Source of the DNA: Incurvaria masculella
Lineage: Eukaryota > Arthropoda > Insecta > Lepidoptera > Incurvariidae
Direction of reading: 5' to 3'
Assembly (NCBI GenBank): GCA_946894095.1
Contig: OX335645.2
Location: 15,895,001 to 15,959,000 of the forward strand
DNA length: 64,000 nt
The position numbers and the translations under genes were made by a program. Under the pieces are notes generated by a model. That model did not search any database, had not been told where the DNA came from, and saw only the letters and a list, made by a program, of their open reading frames with translations. This document shows positions 24,001-31,128 of this stretch, one piece after another. How positions within the stretch are numbered: the stretch's first letter is position 1; each line of letters starts with the position of its first letter.

Positions 24001-25979
24001 TTTTTGAAAAGCAAGGTTTATGCAAAAGGAACTAAACATCTTCTTACCTTTTAGAAAGGGGGCGGAGGGATCATTATCCATCGTAGAGACGATAGAACAC
24101 AAAGACCTAATCCCATAATTCAGTGCTACTACTACTTTGGAGTGGATTAAATGTTTCAAACGTATAGAAAAGAACATACAAATATAGTAGGGAATATTTT
24201 TTAAAACCCAAAAAAATCATTTTCAAATAAGTAGTTAAATAAAATAGAACTTTCAACGTAAAATTAGTTAAATCCCCATATTAAAATAAACAAAATACGT
24301 ATTGACTTCCTAAAATGAGGAAAAGACAGCAAATTTTTTACAGTCTTCCGTCTCATGATTTATTGTTTTATGGTAGTTATATTCTTCCTAAGATGTAACA
24401 AAATCAACCTGGGGTTTTTATTACATTTTAAATGGCGTGATCGTAGGTATTAGTCAACCGATTTCTGTTAAACATCAACACGAAGGTACTTAAAGGCTCG
24501 AATTTTTACTTCAACTTGTTTTTAGGGTTCCGTAAAAATTAAAGGGTCCCCCATACAAAAATCGTGATTTTTTTAAAAATCTTGTTCGATGGTACGGAAC
24601 CCTTCGTGTGCGAGTCCGACTCGCACTTGGCAGGTTTTTTATGGACCTGGACTCTTTCCACTGTTATGATATGAACGACTGATCAAATGAGCCCCAACAC
24701 AAGTACAATTTTCATTGCCGCTGGAGGATGTGTAAATGCGGCTTTGTACAAAAAAGCAGACGATAAGACTATGCAGAAATCTATTTACATAATTGGTTAC
24801 GTCAGTGATGATAAGGGGGATATGGAGGAAATTAATTTTAGTAACTGTCGCGGGGCTGTGAGGAGTGTAAGCCCGGGATTTACCGGTCCTTCAGATAACA
24901 TTTAGGTTCAGTACTTCAGCAATCCTTTATCTGCCCGTGTTGGTATGGTAGGTAGCTTCTGTCGGAATAGGTATTAAAGCATCAAAAAATAAACTAATTA
25001 TCGGACCCTTACCTGGGGGAGGGGCTTCCTTGTATGCCATGTAGTTGCCTTTGTAGAAAGTCGGCATGAAGAGAAGGTTCCCATCGACGCACTTGTTGCG
25101 GGCGCGGCCGCACACGTACGGCTCGTGGTGCTGGCCCGGCGGGCAGCACTTCCGCACGCACGTGGCGCCCGCGTCGCACGCGTCGCGGCAGCCGCGAGCC
25201 GCGAGCGCGCCGCCCCCTCCCGCCGAGCGGTCCACGCAGTACTCGTCGCGCGGCAGACGGGTCACCTCCCCCGAGCCGCGGTGCCGCAGCGCCAGTCGCC
25301 GCCCCTCGTACGTCAGCTCGTACCGCTCCTCCGTGTACGTCATCGCGTACTGTCCGGCGTGGCACCGCAGCCCGACCCGGACGTCGTGGAGCCCTCCCGC
25401 CGCCGCTCCCGCGTACCGCCGCACGAGCTCCTCGGCGCTCACGGCGTCCTCGCTCAGCCGGCACGTGTGAGAGGGTGCGTCGTACGCGTGGCCGTCCGCG
25501 CAGCACTTGCGGATCCTCTCGACGTCGAGCGACAAGCCGTCCTGCCGCTCCGGTGACGGCGCCTCGCAGCCGAGGGCGATCACCTCGTCCACACGGTCCC
25601 CGACCTGTGTCGCCGTTTCGTTGACTAGGTGCACGAGCACCTTATCTAGGCAGTGCGCATCCGGCGTGTACGAAACGGCCTTGAAGTGCCACTCCGTGAG
25701 CTCTCTCGAAGTGCATGGTTCGGGAAACCCGTATACCACACTGCTCGCCTCGGCGACTATGAACGCACCCGCCACGGAAGAGCCGTTCAGAATCCTATTA
25801 GCATCCACCCGGCTGATGCACCGATAACTGATATAAGAAAGCTCGTCCGTCACTTTGAAAAGTCCGTGAAGCTCGGGGCAGCACTTCCTATAGAGCGCGG
25901 CGTCGTCGGCGGCGGCGACTGTGCGCACCAATGCGAGCGCTATCACAACCACGGTGGAAAGTCCTCCGTGTCCGGACAT
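1..25979 (-). CDS. methuselah-like class B GPCR, eight exons, 3' end beyond the window
   Basis: This is a plasma-membrane seven-pass receptor of the insect Methuselah family; the ligand cannot be inferred. Exons in coding order are 25979-25013, 20911-20658, 19074-18891, 17864-17786, 4683-4499, 4033-3841, 3182-2992 and 64-1. Every junction is GT-AG and all phases agree (1,0,1,2,1,2,1), giving at least 705 residues. Visible in order are a signal peptide, a Cys-rich ectodomain of about 380 residues with CVRKCCPPG, TM1-TM2 with PELRNLHGLTLMCHV, TM3 with MCFDIWWTFG, TM4 with SLCAWGAPIVLTS, ECL2 with GQNFCWFG, TM5 with HYIFFVVPVGAVIAVNTVLW, TM6, and TM7 with DLINELQGFFIFVIL. These motifs are characteristic of the family. 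The ectodomain is longer than that of Drosophila Mth, so a Mth-like 1 type subgroup is possible but unproven. The TM4 exon is preceded by a tandem array of partial copies. Confidence 0.93.
172..580. repeat. two adjacent fold-back elements
   Basis: Two related copies (about 172-350 and 375-560) contain CGACGAAAAAAATCCGGAA and CAAATCGCTTTGTCAACCGC. Their ends are inverted: GTGCCCAGGAAT near 185 pairs with ATTCCTGGGCAC near 342-355. A more diverged relative lies at 1396-1580. They are noncoding MITE-like repeats. Confidence 0.6.
1396..1580. repeat. fold-back MITE-like element
   Basis: The left end TATTCCAGGATTTCCGTAAT is repeated inverted at the right end (ATTACGGAATTCCAGGAATA), with an AT-rich centre containing AATCAATCAAGGTTTTCCG. 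It belongs to the same family as the pair at 172-580. Confidence 0.65.
2992..3182 (-). CDS. Mth-like receptor exon 7: TM6 and TM7
   Basis: The acceptor is TTTGGCAG|GTACACC and the donor AGACTAG|GTACGT. It encodes TM6 (LWVVMGAGWVWEILATVV) and TM7 with DLINELQGFFIFVILVMKPK, then the start of the tail (VYFLVRKRL). The N-LQG-IF pattern in TM7 is a family hallmark. Confidence 0.92.
2993..2993 (-). other. introns 5-7 of the Mth-like gene, other content
   Basis: The intron stretches 65-2991 and 3183-3840 contain the fold-back repeats listed here and AT-rich DNA with no other recognised gene. At 3596-3655 there is a piece (AAAACCGGTTTAGTCCGGCG) that recurs at 57795-57850, so it is a dispersed repeat end. 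Confidence 0.5.
3841..4033 (-). CDS. Mth-like receptor exon 6: TM5 and ICL3
   Basis: The acceptor is CTTTCGCGCAG|TTCAGAAC and the donor GCGCCAA|GTCAGT. It encodes VQNGATDWPHYIFFVVPVGA followed by VIAVNTVLWVCTAR (TM5), then a basic third intracellular loop with FGDRAKRRFRADRAK. Phases fit both neighbours. Confidence 0.9.
4499..4683 (-). CDS. Mth-like receptor exon 5: TM4 and ECL2 (the complete copy of the exon array)
   Basis: The acceptor is GCGTTCCAG|GAGCG and the donor GGTGCGG|GTCAGT. It encodes GSVKTVQRMGRVGADRRRFA, then TM4 (YYSLCAWGAPIVLTSCMF) and ECL2 (DLYPVSAYLDANIGQNFCWF). It is the only copy in the array with both splice sites and the only one that joins exons 4 and 6 in frame. The other copies at 4708-5286 have the same acceptor but lose the last 16 exon bases and the donor. 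Confidence 0.9.
4515..5372 (-). repeat. tandem array of partial TM4-exon copies (193-bp unit)
   Basis: Four near-identical 193-bp units start at 4515, 4708, 4901 and 5094, and a fifth diverged, truncated copy starts at 5287. Each complete unit is 24 bp of intron end (including the acceptor TTCCAG) plus 169 bp of exon 5. The junction is CAGAACTTC joined to CGTTTTACAATAC. Acceptor positions on the minus strand are 4683, 4876, 5069 and 5262. Because 193 is not a multiple of three, starting at an upstream acceptor shifts the frame and meets a stop. Units 1 and 3, and units 2 and 4, share variants, so a two-unit block was probably duplicated. Confidence 0.93.
5287..5372 (-). pseudogene. diverged, truncated TM4-exon copy
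   Basis: This most upstream copy keeps the ECL2-coding part (YMFVLDLYPVSAFLDANIGQ) but differs from the other units at many positions. It carries an in-frame stop further 5' in the TM4 part and has no recognisable acceptor. It looks older than the four tight repeats. Confidence 0.65.
5866..6442. repeat. long fold-back element, copy 1
   Basis: The left end (AGGTCACGACATTTTGGGTC ... TAAATGGCTGAA ... CCAAGTGGTTGCGTTA) recurs inverted at the right end (TAACGCAACCACTTGG ... TTCAGCCATTTA ... TTTTTGTCGCGACCTCC). A second copy lies at 55618-56170. No coding capacity was seen. Confidence 0.75.
6769..7055 (+). repeat. GGTTCCGTA-ended interspersed repeat
   Basis: It starts TTTTTAGGGTTCCGTACCCA, contains CCTCCGCTGTCCGTCCGTCC and ends with CGAGTCCGACTCGCACTTGG then CCGGTTTTT. 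The ends carry the inverted motif GGGTTCCGTA / TACGAAACCC. Other copies lie at 15683-16350, 19312-19583, 20116-20477, 24522-24641, 37035-37337 and 54868-55183. The class is uncertain. Confidence 0.8.
7560..8035 (-). repeat. TTAA-flanked MITE relative
   Basis: The right end CCGCCTTAAGGTG and the segment TCTTTCC...ATCTTCTTTCC match, in reverse, the first 150 bases of the element at 13291-13840 (GGGGAAAGAAGATCA, TTTCTTGTCAGAGATCC). The left boundary was not found. Confidence 0.5.
8307..8780. repeat. rearranged tRNA-type SINE pieces with a hairpin
   Basis: A plus-strand head piece (GTAGCCTAGTGGCGCGGGGA, 8309-8360) is followed by a minus-strand body (about 8566-8780, ACACCACATTCCCGAAGGAA). At 8450-8490 the SINE motif TCCATCCAGTTCAGTAG and its exact reverse complement flank a 7-base loop. 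Confidence 0.75.
8809..9652 (+). mobile_element. Tc1/mariner-family element, defective
   Basis: Terminal inverted repeats CAGGGTCCGTCACTCGAACTG and its complement bound the element, and a TA dinucleotide flanks each end. Around 9140-9500 a broken transposase reads VRKVKAQIQRNPRQSAAKLA, then NIVFSHEKNCTV, then NKRNDRVWMQGKSNKNLHD and PASVMVWVEV. This is the usual order of Tc1-like helix-turn-helix and DDE-domain motifs. The frame is interrupted and most of the C-terminal catalytic part is missing, so it is not autonomous. Confidence 0.88.
9725..9761. repeat. near-perfect 18-bp hairpin
   Basis: TAGCATAGATTAATAAGT is followed by one base and then its exact reverse complement. It lies just right of the Tc1-like element and may be the end or core of another small repeat. 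Confidence 0.8.
12318..12730. repeat. TTAA MITE, diverged copy
   Basis: It begins TTAAGGCGCTGGAACTAGCC, matching the left end of the 479-bp elements at 42781 and 46498, and later shares TTATCAGTCTG...GCCGTTTCAC. It contains a 24-bp perfect inverted repeat at 12425-12480. The right TTAA end could not be placed. Confidence 0.65.
13291..13840. mobile_element. 550-bp TTAA-flanked MITE
   Basis: It begins TTAAGGTGGCCCATCCC and ends GGGTTAGGCCACCTTAA, giving inverted termini around TTAA. TTAA target duplication is typical of piggyBac-type elements, so a nonautonomous member is likely. No transposase is present. Confidence 0.75.
13917..14760 (+). mobile_element. 5'-truncated non-LTR retrotransposon (RT C-terminal relic)
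   Basis: The frame from about 13949 reads IRDLGILFDSKLHFDQHVDN...GFVYRISKPFRK, hits a stop (TAA near 14072), then continues as YFTLVRSQLDFCTVVWNPLY...KLEGVQKKNLRCLSYR to the stop near 14556. LVRS-L-VWNP and the GVQK-LR-L-YR motif are typical of the region after the reverse transcriptase domain in Jockey/CR1-like LINEs. A 3' UTR and an A-rich TAAATAAATAAA tail follow at 14740-14780. The internal stop and missing 5' part make it a dead copy. Confidence 0.85.
15413..15667 (-). other. unrecognised open frame, probably repeat-derived
   Basis: An 84-codon frame includes IKFFAIFLIACGKLLYINFS and LLFVIPLGTPEKLADDHNRC. I do not recognise it. It sits in receptor intron 4 next to repeats, with no splice context in phase with the receptor. 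It may be a fragment of a mobile element or of an old gene copy. Confidence 0.25.
15683..16350 (-). repeat. GGTTCCGTA-ended repeat interrupted by a SINE
   Basis: The minus-strand copy is split: its CGAGTCGGGCTCGCACATGA end at 15690-15720 and the remainder from about 16095 to 16350 are separated by a 5S-type SINE. The short sequence ATTGT occurs at both edges of the insert, consistent with a target duplication. Confidence 0.75.
15727..16098 (+). mobile_element. SINE with 5S rRNA-like head
   Basis: The head reads TCTCCGAAGTTAAGCAACGC and GGTCTTGGATGGGTGACC, which match the internal-promoter half of 5S rRNA. The body (GTAGGTCCCC, GGTGGTAGGGTTTATCCCGC, CCATCCAGTTCAATGTAGCC) is the same as in the tRNA-type SINEs here, and it ends in an A-run. 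Other copies are at 60189 and 33150. Confidence 0.88.
17786..17864 (-). CDS. Mth-like receptor exon 4: TM3
   Basis: This is a short 79-nt exon between TCCGCAG|GTTACGG and TTTGG|GTAAGT. It encodes YGIYFAFVAAFSWLCVMCFD followed by IWWTFG, the typical TM3 and start of ICL2. The following intron begins with about 100 bases of very GC-rich DNA, then spans about 12.5-13.1 kb, depending on which acceptor in the exon-5 array is used. Confidence 0.92.
17985..18400 (-). mobile_element. LINE relic, C-terminal coding piece
   Basis: The minus strand reads AIPFYHRSTRKRQKMHPFTG...SFIRRIAKLWNLF...VQPGF. The same pattern, better preserved, is at 51008-51330. The order basic-TKRF-like segment, HPFT, then KLWN is typical of the end of non-LTR retrotransposon ORF2. 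Frames are broken. Confidence 0.6.
18419..18437 (+). repeat. poly-G run
   Basis: An uninterrupted run of about 19 G lies within receptor intron 3, next to the LINE relic. It may form a G-quadruplex and is prone to sequencing error. Confidence 0.8.
18665..18822. repeat. small inverted-repeat element
   Basis: TTTGAAAAATGTTACGGTTTTT on the left has its inverse AAAAACCGTAACATTTTTCAAA on the right, and AAGAGACATTGTC pairs inside with GAATGTCTCTT. The roughly 155-bp unit is noncoding. Confidence 0.75.
18891..19074 (-). CDS. Mth-like receptor exon 3: TM1 and TM2
   Basis: The acceptor is TGACAG|GTCATC and the donor CTGCTCG|GTGAGA. The 184 nt encode VISISCLFLALTFVVYAALP (TM1), the family motif ELRNLHGLTLMCHV and TM2 (GSMLLAYSCLARVQF). 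The ELRNLHGK/L-LMC loop is one of the most conserved signatures of Methuselah receptors. Confidence 0.93.
19312..19583 (+). repeat. GGTTCCGTA-ended repeat
   Basis: It starts TTTTTAGGGTTCCGTACCCA and ends TGGTACGGAACCCTTCGTGT...CTTGGCCGATTTTT. It lies in receptor intron 2. Confidence 0.8.
20116..20477. repeat. head-to-head inverted pair of GGTTCCGTA repeats
   Basis: A minus-oriented part (20116-20340, starting AACCGACCAAGTGCGAGTCG) runs into a plus-oriented part (20341-20477, ending CGACTCGCACTTGGGCGG). Together they form an imperfect palindrome about 180 bp from receptor exon 2. Confidence 0.75.
20658..20911 (-). CDS. Mth-like receptor exon 2: end of ectodomain
   Basis: The acceptor TTGTTGCAG|GCGTATG joins exon 1 in phase 1, and the donor TTCTAT|GTAAGT ends in phase 0. 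The 254 nt encode the membrane-proximal ectodomain, with Cys residues in the ECKMG, EEYCLEN, RRMCGSG and VLCFQ contexts and an NSS sequon. It ends at KFTTSFY just before TM1. Reading on past the donor adds a plausible open frame that is only intron. Confidence 0.9.
21118..21225. repeat. small TIR element related to 43438-43555
   Basis: The segments TTTTCACCACATCCAG, GTTACATCATGCAAATATGC and AATGTAACCAAAAGTTA match the element at 43438-43555. The inner arms TAACTTTTGGTTACAT / ATGTAACCAAAAGTTA are inverted. Confidence 0.6.
21272..21610 (-). mobile_element. tRNA-type SINE, degraded
   Basis: Read on the minus strand, the head includes GGGTTCAAATCCCCGCCCCG near 21570 and the body ends in CCATCCATGTCCAGTC near 21290. 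This is the order seen in the better copy at 28060. Confidence 0.65.
21719..23130. mobile_element. TIR-bounded element with nested fold-back
   Basis: The left end AAGCCTAGTTCACATTAGTA and right end ACGCATGTGAACTAGGCTTT are inverted. Both are followed inward by CTCTAC-rich subterminal repeats (TAGAGT...GGTAGAGT). Subterminal short repeats fit hAT- or P-like transposons. No transposase was seen, and a separate fold-back lies inside at 22198-22470. Confidence 0.7.
22198..22470. repeat. fold-back element with a CCTAA-repeat centre
   Basis: Two arms of about 91 bp (22198-22288 and 22380-22470), starting AACCGACTTCAAAGAAAAAG, are near-perfect inverse copies. Between them lie about a dozen AACCT units, some with an extra base (AACAT). 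AACCT is a permutation of the insect telomere unit CCTAA/TTAGG. Confidence 0.9.
23390..24170 (+). pseudogene. DDE transposase relic
   Basis: Broken frames contain LNLPRSTLRRI-like sequence near 23550 and SKEAYFHLNGLVNKQNSRIW at 23693-23752. The F-HLNG-VNKQN-RIW pattern is known from Tc1/mariner-superfamily transposases. The downstream catalytic part is decayed, and element ends were not identified. Confidence 0.6.
24522..24641 (+). repeat. GGTTCCGTA repeat, internally deleted
   Basis: The left end TTTTTAGGGTTCCGTAAAAA is joined to the right half (GGGTCCCCCATACAAAAATC ... CGACTCGCACTTGGCAGG). About 150 bp of the usual middle is missing. Confidence 0.75.
25013..25979 (-). CDS. Mth-like receptor exon 1: signal peptide and Cys-rich ectodomain
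   Basis: The exon encodes about 322 residues and ends at the donor CCAG|GTAAG. In-frame Met codons lie at 26048, 25994 and 25979. I chose 25979 because it directly precedes a hydrophobic signal peptide (LSTVVVIALALVRTVAA); the upstream starts would add a Lys/Arg-rich leader of 5 to 23 residues. Three CC-containing segments are spaced along the exon (YRKCCPELHG, IRKCCADGHA, VRKCCPPGQH), each followed by a further Cys, which suggests repeated disulfide modules. N-glycosylation sequons include NGSS and NETA. The second half is very GC-rich, so open frames on the opposite strand here are shadows. Confidence 0.9.
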
Positions 25980-26049
25980 TGTCTCGTGCGCCATCGCCCG
26001 TGATTTCCGTGTGCGCTTCAAAAAATATTCAATCTGTTTCATTTCCACA

Positions 26050-26340
26050 ACAGCTGCGATCCGTCCGTAGCGCTTATTGTTTATTATTCTCGTCGATGTT
26101 TTGGAGAGTGGCGGTTAACACATCGTCGGTCCGTGCTCCGGGGGCGACGGCGGGAGTGCGACTAGAGGCACAATGAGTCCGGCTGGAGCGCGAACCAGCG
26201 TGGAGTTGCCGTTGTGAGGTGTCGGTTGGAGCGCCGGTGGCAGACGCGATGGGAGGCGCGGACGCGGGGCGCGGGGCGCGCTTGCGAGTCGGAGTGGCCT
26301 CCACACAACCCCCCGGCCCACGGCCGCAGCGCAAATAAAT
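26050..26340. promoter_or_regulatory. GC-rich 5' region of the Mth-like gene
   Basis: This stretch upstream of the receptor start codon is rich in CG and GC dinucleotides, unlike the AT-rich flank beyond 26340. It probably holds the 5' UTR and promoter. No TATA box or start site could be assigned. Confidence 0.35.
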
Positions 26341-27064
26341 ACACGAAAGCTTTGTTAACTTCGGTCGGGCTCAATGTCGAGGTAGAGATTTTTTGTATCC
26401 AAATATATTTGCGCTCGAACTAGGCTTGAACCAATCGCCTCGCAGCGTCGCGTCGGTGTTCTACGGGCCAGAATGCGAGAAAATCGGGATATTTCATCAA
26501 CACCAAACAAATAGTTTGTTCAGACAGCGCTACATTTGCATCTTAAAATTACGCACTGTACTAAATGCAACCTTTCACAAAACAAAGACACACATTTCCC
26601 CGAGAACAAACCGATACAAACTGACTGTTGCTAATCTTCATTCTTATCAAACGTCTACGAATCAATGAACGCCCACATTCGTCGATAAGGAATGGTTTGT
26701 CGAGGACATTGATTACAAAGGTATAAAGTTTACGCGATCTTAGGGTTTCGCAAGCGGCTTTGAATATTTCTACTGACACCTATGCGGTTTTGTTAATCAG
26801 ATAACGAGATTCATTTAGAGGAAATACTAGCCTATTTAGAATCACCATATCCGGTAAGCAATCCTTTTGAATTTTTAGCACTGTTATGTCAACACGGTTA
26901 TCGGAAAAGCTTGGGATGAAAACTTTTTTATGATTTTGGCTTAGACTGATTTTAAAAATATTGGCGCGGAATTATTCAAATTAGTTAAGGCTTGAAATTT
27001 AATGACAAGGACCAATTTTCAGTAGACTGTATCATACAATGGTTCCACGACAAGTTTTTCCGAT

Positions 27065-27200
27065 ATAATAACTTGAAATGAAATGAAATGAAAAAATACT
27101 TTATTTGCAGCCATACGGTACAAAAGGGCGGAAATTAATGCCATAAGGCATTCTCTACCATTCAACCTTAGAGATGTAGGAGAGGTGCAGTGAGGCGGGC
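27065..27200 (-). mobile_element. LINE 3' end (UTR and ATTTC tail)
   Basis: On the minus strand it reads GAGAATGCCTTATGGCATTA, then GCAAATAAAGTATTTTTTCA and an ATTTC-type repeat tail. A related 3' end in the other orientation lies at about 50200-50310. Confidence 0.65.
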
Positions 27201-28060
27201 AAAAAAATAAACGTAAAACAAAATGAATTAGCGAAAATATTAACTAACCTAAAAATAAGGATTTATATATTAAAATAAATTACATACAAATATGTACATA
27301 CACTTAAACATATTAATAGATATAAGATACAAATACGCTAAGATAAGATACAACTTATACTTAAGGATACGGTTGTACTTGTATATGTTGAACAATATAT
27401 TATAAAAATTAATTTATATATATCTAAATACTTCGAAATTTACCTTTGTGAAAAAAAAACGGGACGAATGGAATACCTACTTACCTGTTTGAAAATACTT
27501 TAGAACACAAATGCACACTCTGTAATCACTCTATATCTACTATCACTGTAAATGGCTTTAAATTTCTTCCGGCTTAAATCCTCCTTGGCACAGAAAGATA
27601 CCCACACCCCTTGGGGAGTTACCAGTTTTGGGTACATCTCGGGGTCGTCAATAAGAATGCATAGCACGAGACGCTGTATCTAATCCAATAATTCAAAAGC
27701 AGGTAGTTACATACTCCATTGATCCAGGGTACAATACATAGTGCTATTGAAGACTCCCAGCTTTCTTCGGCAGTTCCCTTTCAAATGTAACCATTTTGCT
27801 ACCTGTATTTTTTCCCGTTATCAAAATAATTGAAAGTAGATAATTACTCCGTCCGTGCATTTACCAATGATTTCGAAATCATTTCAGTTAAATTTTTATT
27901 ATGTTTCCTTCAACAAACAAAAAAACTCACGCACACACAAATAACATATGACGGTTGATACTGCGCCGGAGGCACACCGGAGAGGCAGTTGTACCACATA
28001 CATAGTTATTTAGATGGCAACTGTTTTTAGACATCTAAAACCACCACCTTCCAACGGCTC

Positions 28061-28437
28061 GTAGCCTAGTGGCGCGGGGACTAGACTAGCATACCAGAGG
28101 TCTGAGTTCAAATCCTCGCTCCGTTCATGCACAACTTTCTTTCTCATTCTGAGTTAGATATGTGAATTTCGTCACGAATGCGAGCTGGAATCCATGTAAA
28201 ACTGCAGGTCCCCTTTCCCCACTAGGTGGTAGGGTTGAAGCCCGCCCGTGTTGGCACAATCGCATTGGATGAAAATATGGTCGAAGCGGCATTCCATCCA
28301 GTTCAATGTAGCCATGCTCATAAAGGGAAGGCCCTGGCATGGCACCTAATTCCGTCGTAAATGTGGTGTATTGGGCTAATATCATAACGGTAGTTGTGTG
28401 GCATTAGCCATTCTGGTCGTATAAAAACAAAAAAAAA
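28061..28437 (+). mobile_element. SINE with tRNA-like head
   Basis: The head GTAGCCTAGTGGCGCGGGGA and the B box GAGTTCAAATCC resemble a tRNA gene promoter. The body carries GTAGGTCCCC, GGTGGTAGGGTTGAAGCCCG and CCATCCAGTTCAATGTAGCC, and the tail is A-rich. Other copies or pieces are at 30738-31128 (minus), 36475-36785, 49800-50150 and 62805-63093. Confidence 0.88.
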
Positions 28438-28444
28438 CTCATCA

Positions 28445-29449
28445 AATCTGTAAGGGGTGTTCATGGAGTAAGCTGCTTTGTTTTCTAAGATACTTCGTTT
28501 GTAGACTTTATGTATGATAACTAAAACTAAATTGACGATTTTTTTAAATCAGTTCTGTATGTATGACTGTATGTATGTATGTATGTTCCTCCATAACTCT
28601 TAAACTGATTATCCGAAATAACTAGATGAAACTTAGTACCTACACGTACATTTAAATACCTGGGAATCAGGATAGGTTAGGTTAGGTTAGGTTAGGTTAG
28701 GTTAGGTTAGGTTAGGTTAGGTTAGGTTAGGTTAGGTTAGGTTCCGCTGTAATGCTCTGCACGGCTCGGCGGGAGGGCCACGGGTCGGAGGGGGCGGGGG
28801 GCGGCGGCGGCGCTTAGTTCTACTAATTGTACCGAAGTACGGATTGGTATTTCCCGCAACTTTAGGACTACTTGGACAACTTGAACTACTACCTTATTAC
28901 TTGAGAACCAATTACTCGATTTAATTGTGGATTGTATCTCTACGTCTAGCCTGATTCTACTTAAATCGTATAGGCTTCATAACGCTTCATTACCAGAGGG
29001 GTGAGTAGTAAGTGTTAAATTCTTATAACTTGCGAACCGCTTACCCGATTTATATGCGTATTTTATCAACGTATAGCATCTCTGGGAGCAGTCGGGTTCG
29101 GGATGGGTTACCGTTTTCGATGTTGAGGCTGGCTGTGGGTTGGAGTCCACGCAAAACTTACCTACGTTACACGTTACTTACTTGCAGTGCAAGTTTGTGC
29201 AGAAAGGTTCTGGCGGCAAATGCTTTTTTTTAAATAGCCACCAAACGTCAACGAAGCTCTAAACGGGAATTATTGGATGTCTATCATTATCATGGTATTT
29301 CGGCTCAAATGATCTTGATAAAATTTGGTAGATGGTTACATTGTCCTGGACCAGTTTGACCCTATTTTGAACCAATCATGTGGGCTACTTTTTATCCATG
29401 AAATAATTTAGCCGACACTAACCCGAGCGGAGCCGGGTACCGCAGCTAG
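28445..29449 (+). mobile_element. nonautonomous Helitron containing TTAGG repeats
   Basis: It starts near ATCAAATCTGTAAGGGGTGT (the very 5' TC end is lost in the SINE tail) and ends GAGCGGAGCCGGGTACCGC then AGCTAG|T. A GCGG...CCGC hairpin lies just before the CTAG end, as Helitrons have. The collinear copy at 53644-54590 lacks the TTAGG array. It is noncoding. Confidence 0.8.
28674..28743 (+). repeat. interstitial TTAGG array, 14 perfect units
   Basis: There are fourteen uninterrupted AGGTT units (a permutation of TTAGG, the insect telomere repeat). The array is inside a Helitron copy, so it is interstitial and does not mark a chromosome end. Confidence 0.95.
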
Positions 29450-30737
29450 TCGACAATATAATCGTCATAGTTTTGTTCTACTGTAACGATGTGCTTAGCG
29501 CTATCCCACAACCTACCATCTACCTCCCCACGGAACCCTGCACCCACTCAGTTTGCGGGTAGATCAAAGAGATCTCCGCGACGCGACGGGCCAAACGGCG
29601 AGCGGAACAAAAAAACGGTGTCATGGGCCCTGGATCGACAATTGTACCACATACATAGTTATTTAGATGGCAACTGTTTTTAGACATCTAAAAAAACCGA
29701 ATGAGTTCTGGATTTTCGAAACCCTAAAACAATGCGATGGTGTCACCACTCATGTTGTCCTATTCGTAATTTAATGAGTCAATACAGAGAAGCTTATCTT
29801 TTTTTTTAACACAATCTCATTGATCGTACTGCTGGCACATTACGATACGACTTTAGTGAATGATGACAATGTTTATTGATGAAGCCTTTGTGCCTTTTGT
29901 TTGAATACGCACAGAAGACAAAACGATGGTGAAGTACTCGTAGTCTATCAGTGACGTAGTTCGCCACAATTGTTTATTTTTTATGAAATCTGTTTGGAAT
30001 AGGGCGTGATATGAGCCGATTTTATTAAGGACCTTAGAAAAACAACATTTACCACGATATCTAATAAAATAACCACGACGAATTTCGATAATCCAAAAAG
30101 GATATAATTTTAATATACAACTTTAAGTTGTTGGTACTATGTCTTCTCAAATTAGACAAAGTTTTAACACAGAATATGAGCGCCCGATATTTACCGTTAT
30201 ATCTTTAGCTAGACCATAAATGCATCTTTCACCTTTTTGAAATTCCTAAATAAGTAGTACTGTTTTATAAAAATAATAAAAGATGGTTTCAATTACGCCC
30301 TTATGGTTAGAAAGCGATGGGTGACCCCTGGGATTGCACAATATTGCTACGGATTGGGGTTATTCCACGGAGGTTAAGGCTACGCCGTCCACCCGTGGGA
30401 AAAAAATATTGCCCCAACACATTGACACAACGTGCTCACTCACACAAATGTAAGACATTTACACGGCGCACATTGGATCACGATGCACGGTGGACTTGGA
30501 CTATGTATTTTTTTAAATATAATAAAATTATTACGTATTATTTCATTGTTATAATCCCACATGTTTGTGATTATTACAAGTGAGCCTGGATATAAACCGT
30601 GTTCTTTGTAAAATCATGCTACCATGTCTAACTGAATCATAGAATCCTAACGGGTTATTAGAGTGATTGTGAAGTTTTTTTAAAAGACACAATAGCGCAT
30701 TGAAATATGTATTTCATAGCAAAAATGTGTGCACTTT

Positions 30738-31128
30738 TTTTTATGCGACCTGACATGGATGGCTAATGTCACACAACTACCGTTATGAATACACCACATT
30801 CCCGAAGGAATTAGGTGCCTTTCCAGGACCCCTCCCTTTATGAGCAGCGCTACATTGAACTGGATGGAAAACACGGACAATTTTTCATTGCCGCTTCGAC
30901 CATAATTTCATCCATCGCGATGGTAACAACCCGGGCGGGCTTAAACCCAACCACCTAGTAGGGGAAGGGGACCTACAGTTTTACATGGATTCCGAACGAA
31001 GGAGCAGCTCGCATTCGTGACGAAATGCACTTATCGAACTCGGAAAGACAAAGACAGTGGTGCATGTCGAAATTAAACCCAGGCCTCTGGTACGCTAGGG
31101 CAGTTTCCGCGCCACAAGGCTACGAGCC
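30738..31128 (-). mobile_element. SINE with tRNA-like head (minus strand)
   Basis: Read on the minus strand it has the head at about 31128 (TAGCGGCTCGTAGCC), an A-box/B-box pair, and the body down to CCATCCATGTCAGG at 30750. Confidence 0.8.

Noticed and set aside
25066..25830. plus-strand genes within the receptor ectodomain exon
   Set aside because: These are antisense open frames caused by high GC content; the minus-strand frame carries the signal peptide, Cys pattern and splice sites.
28061..28120. functional tRNA gene
   Set aside because: The A- and B-box motifs are present, but no full cloverleaf forms and the sequence is repeated as a SINE head.
28674..28743. chromosome end (telomere)
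   Set aside because: The repeats are inside a Helitron with unique sequence and genes on both sides.
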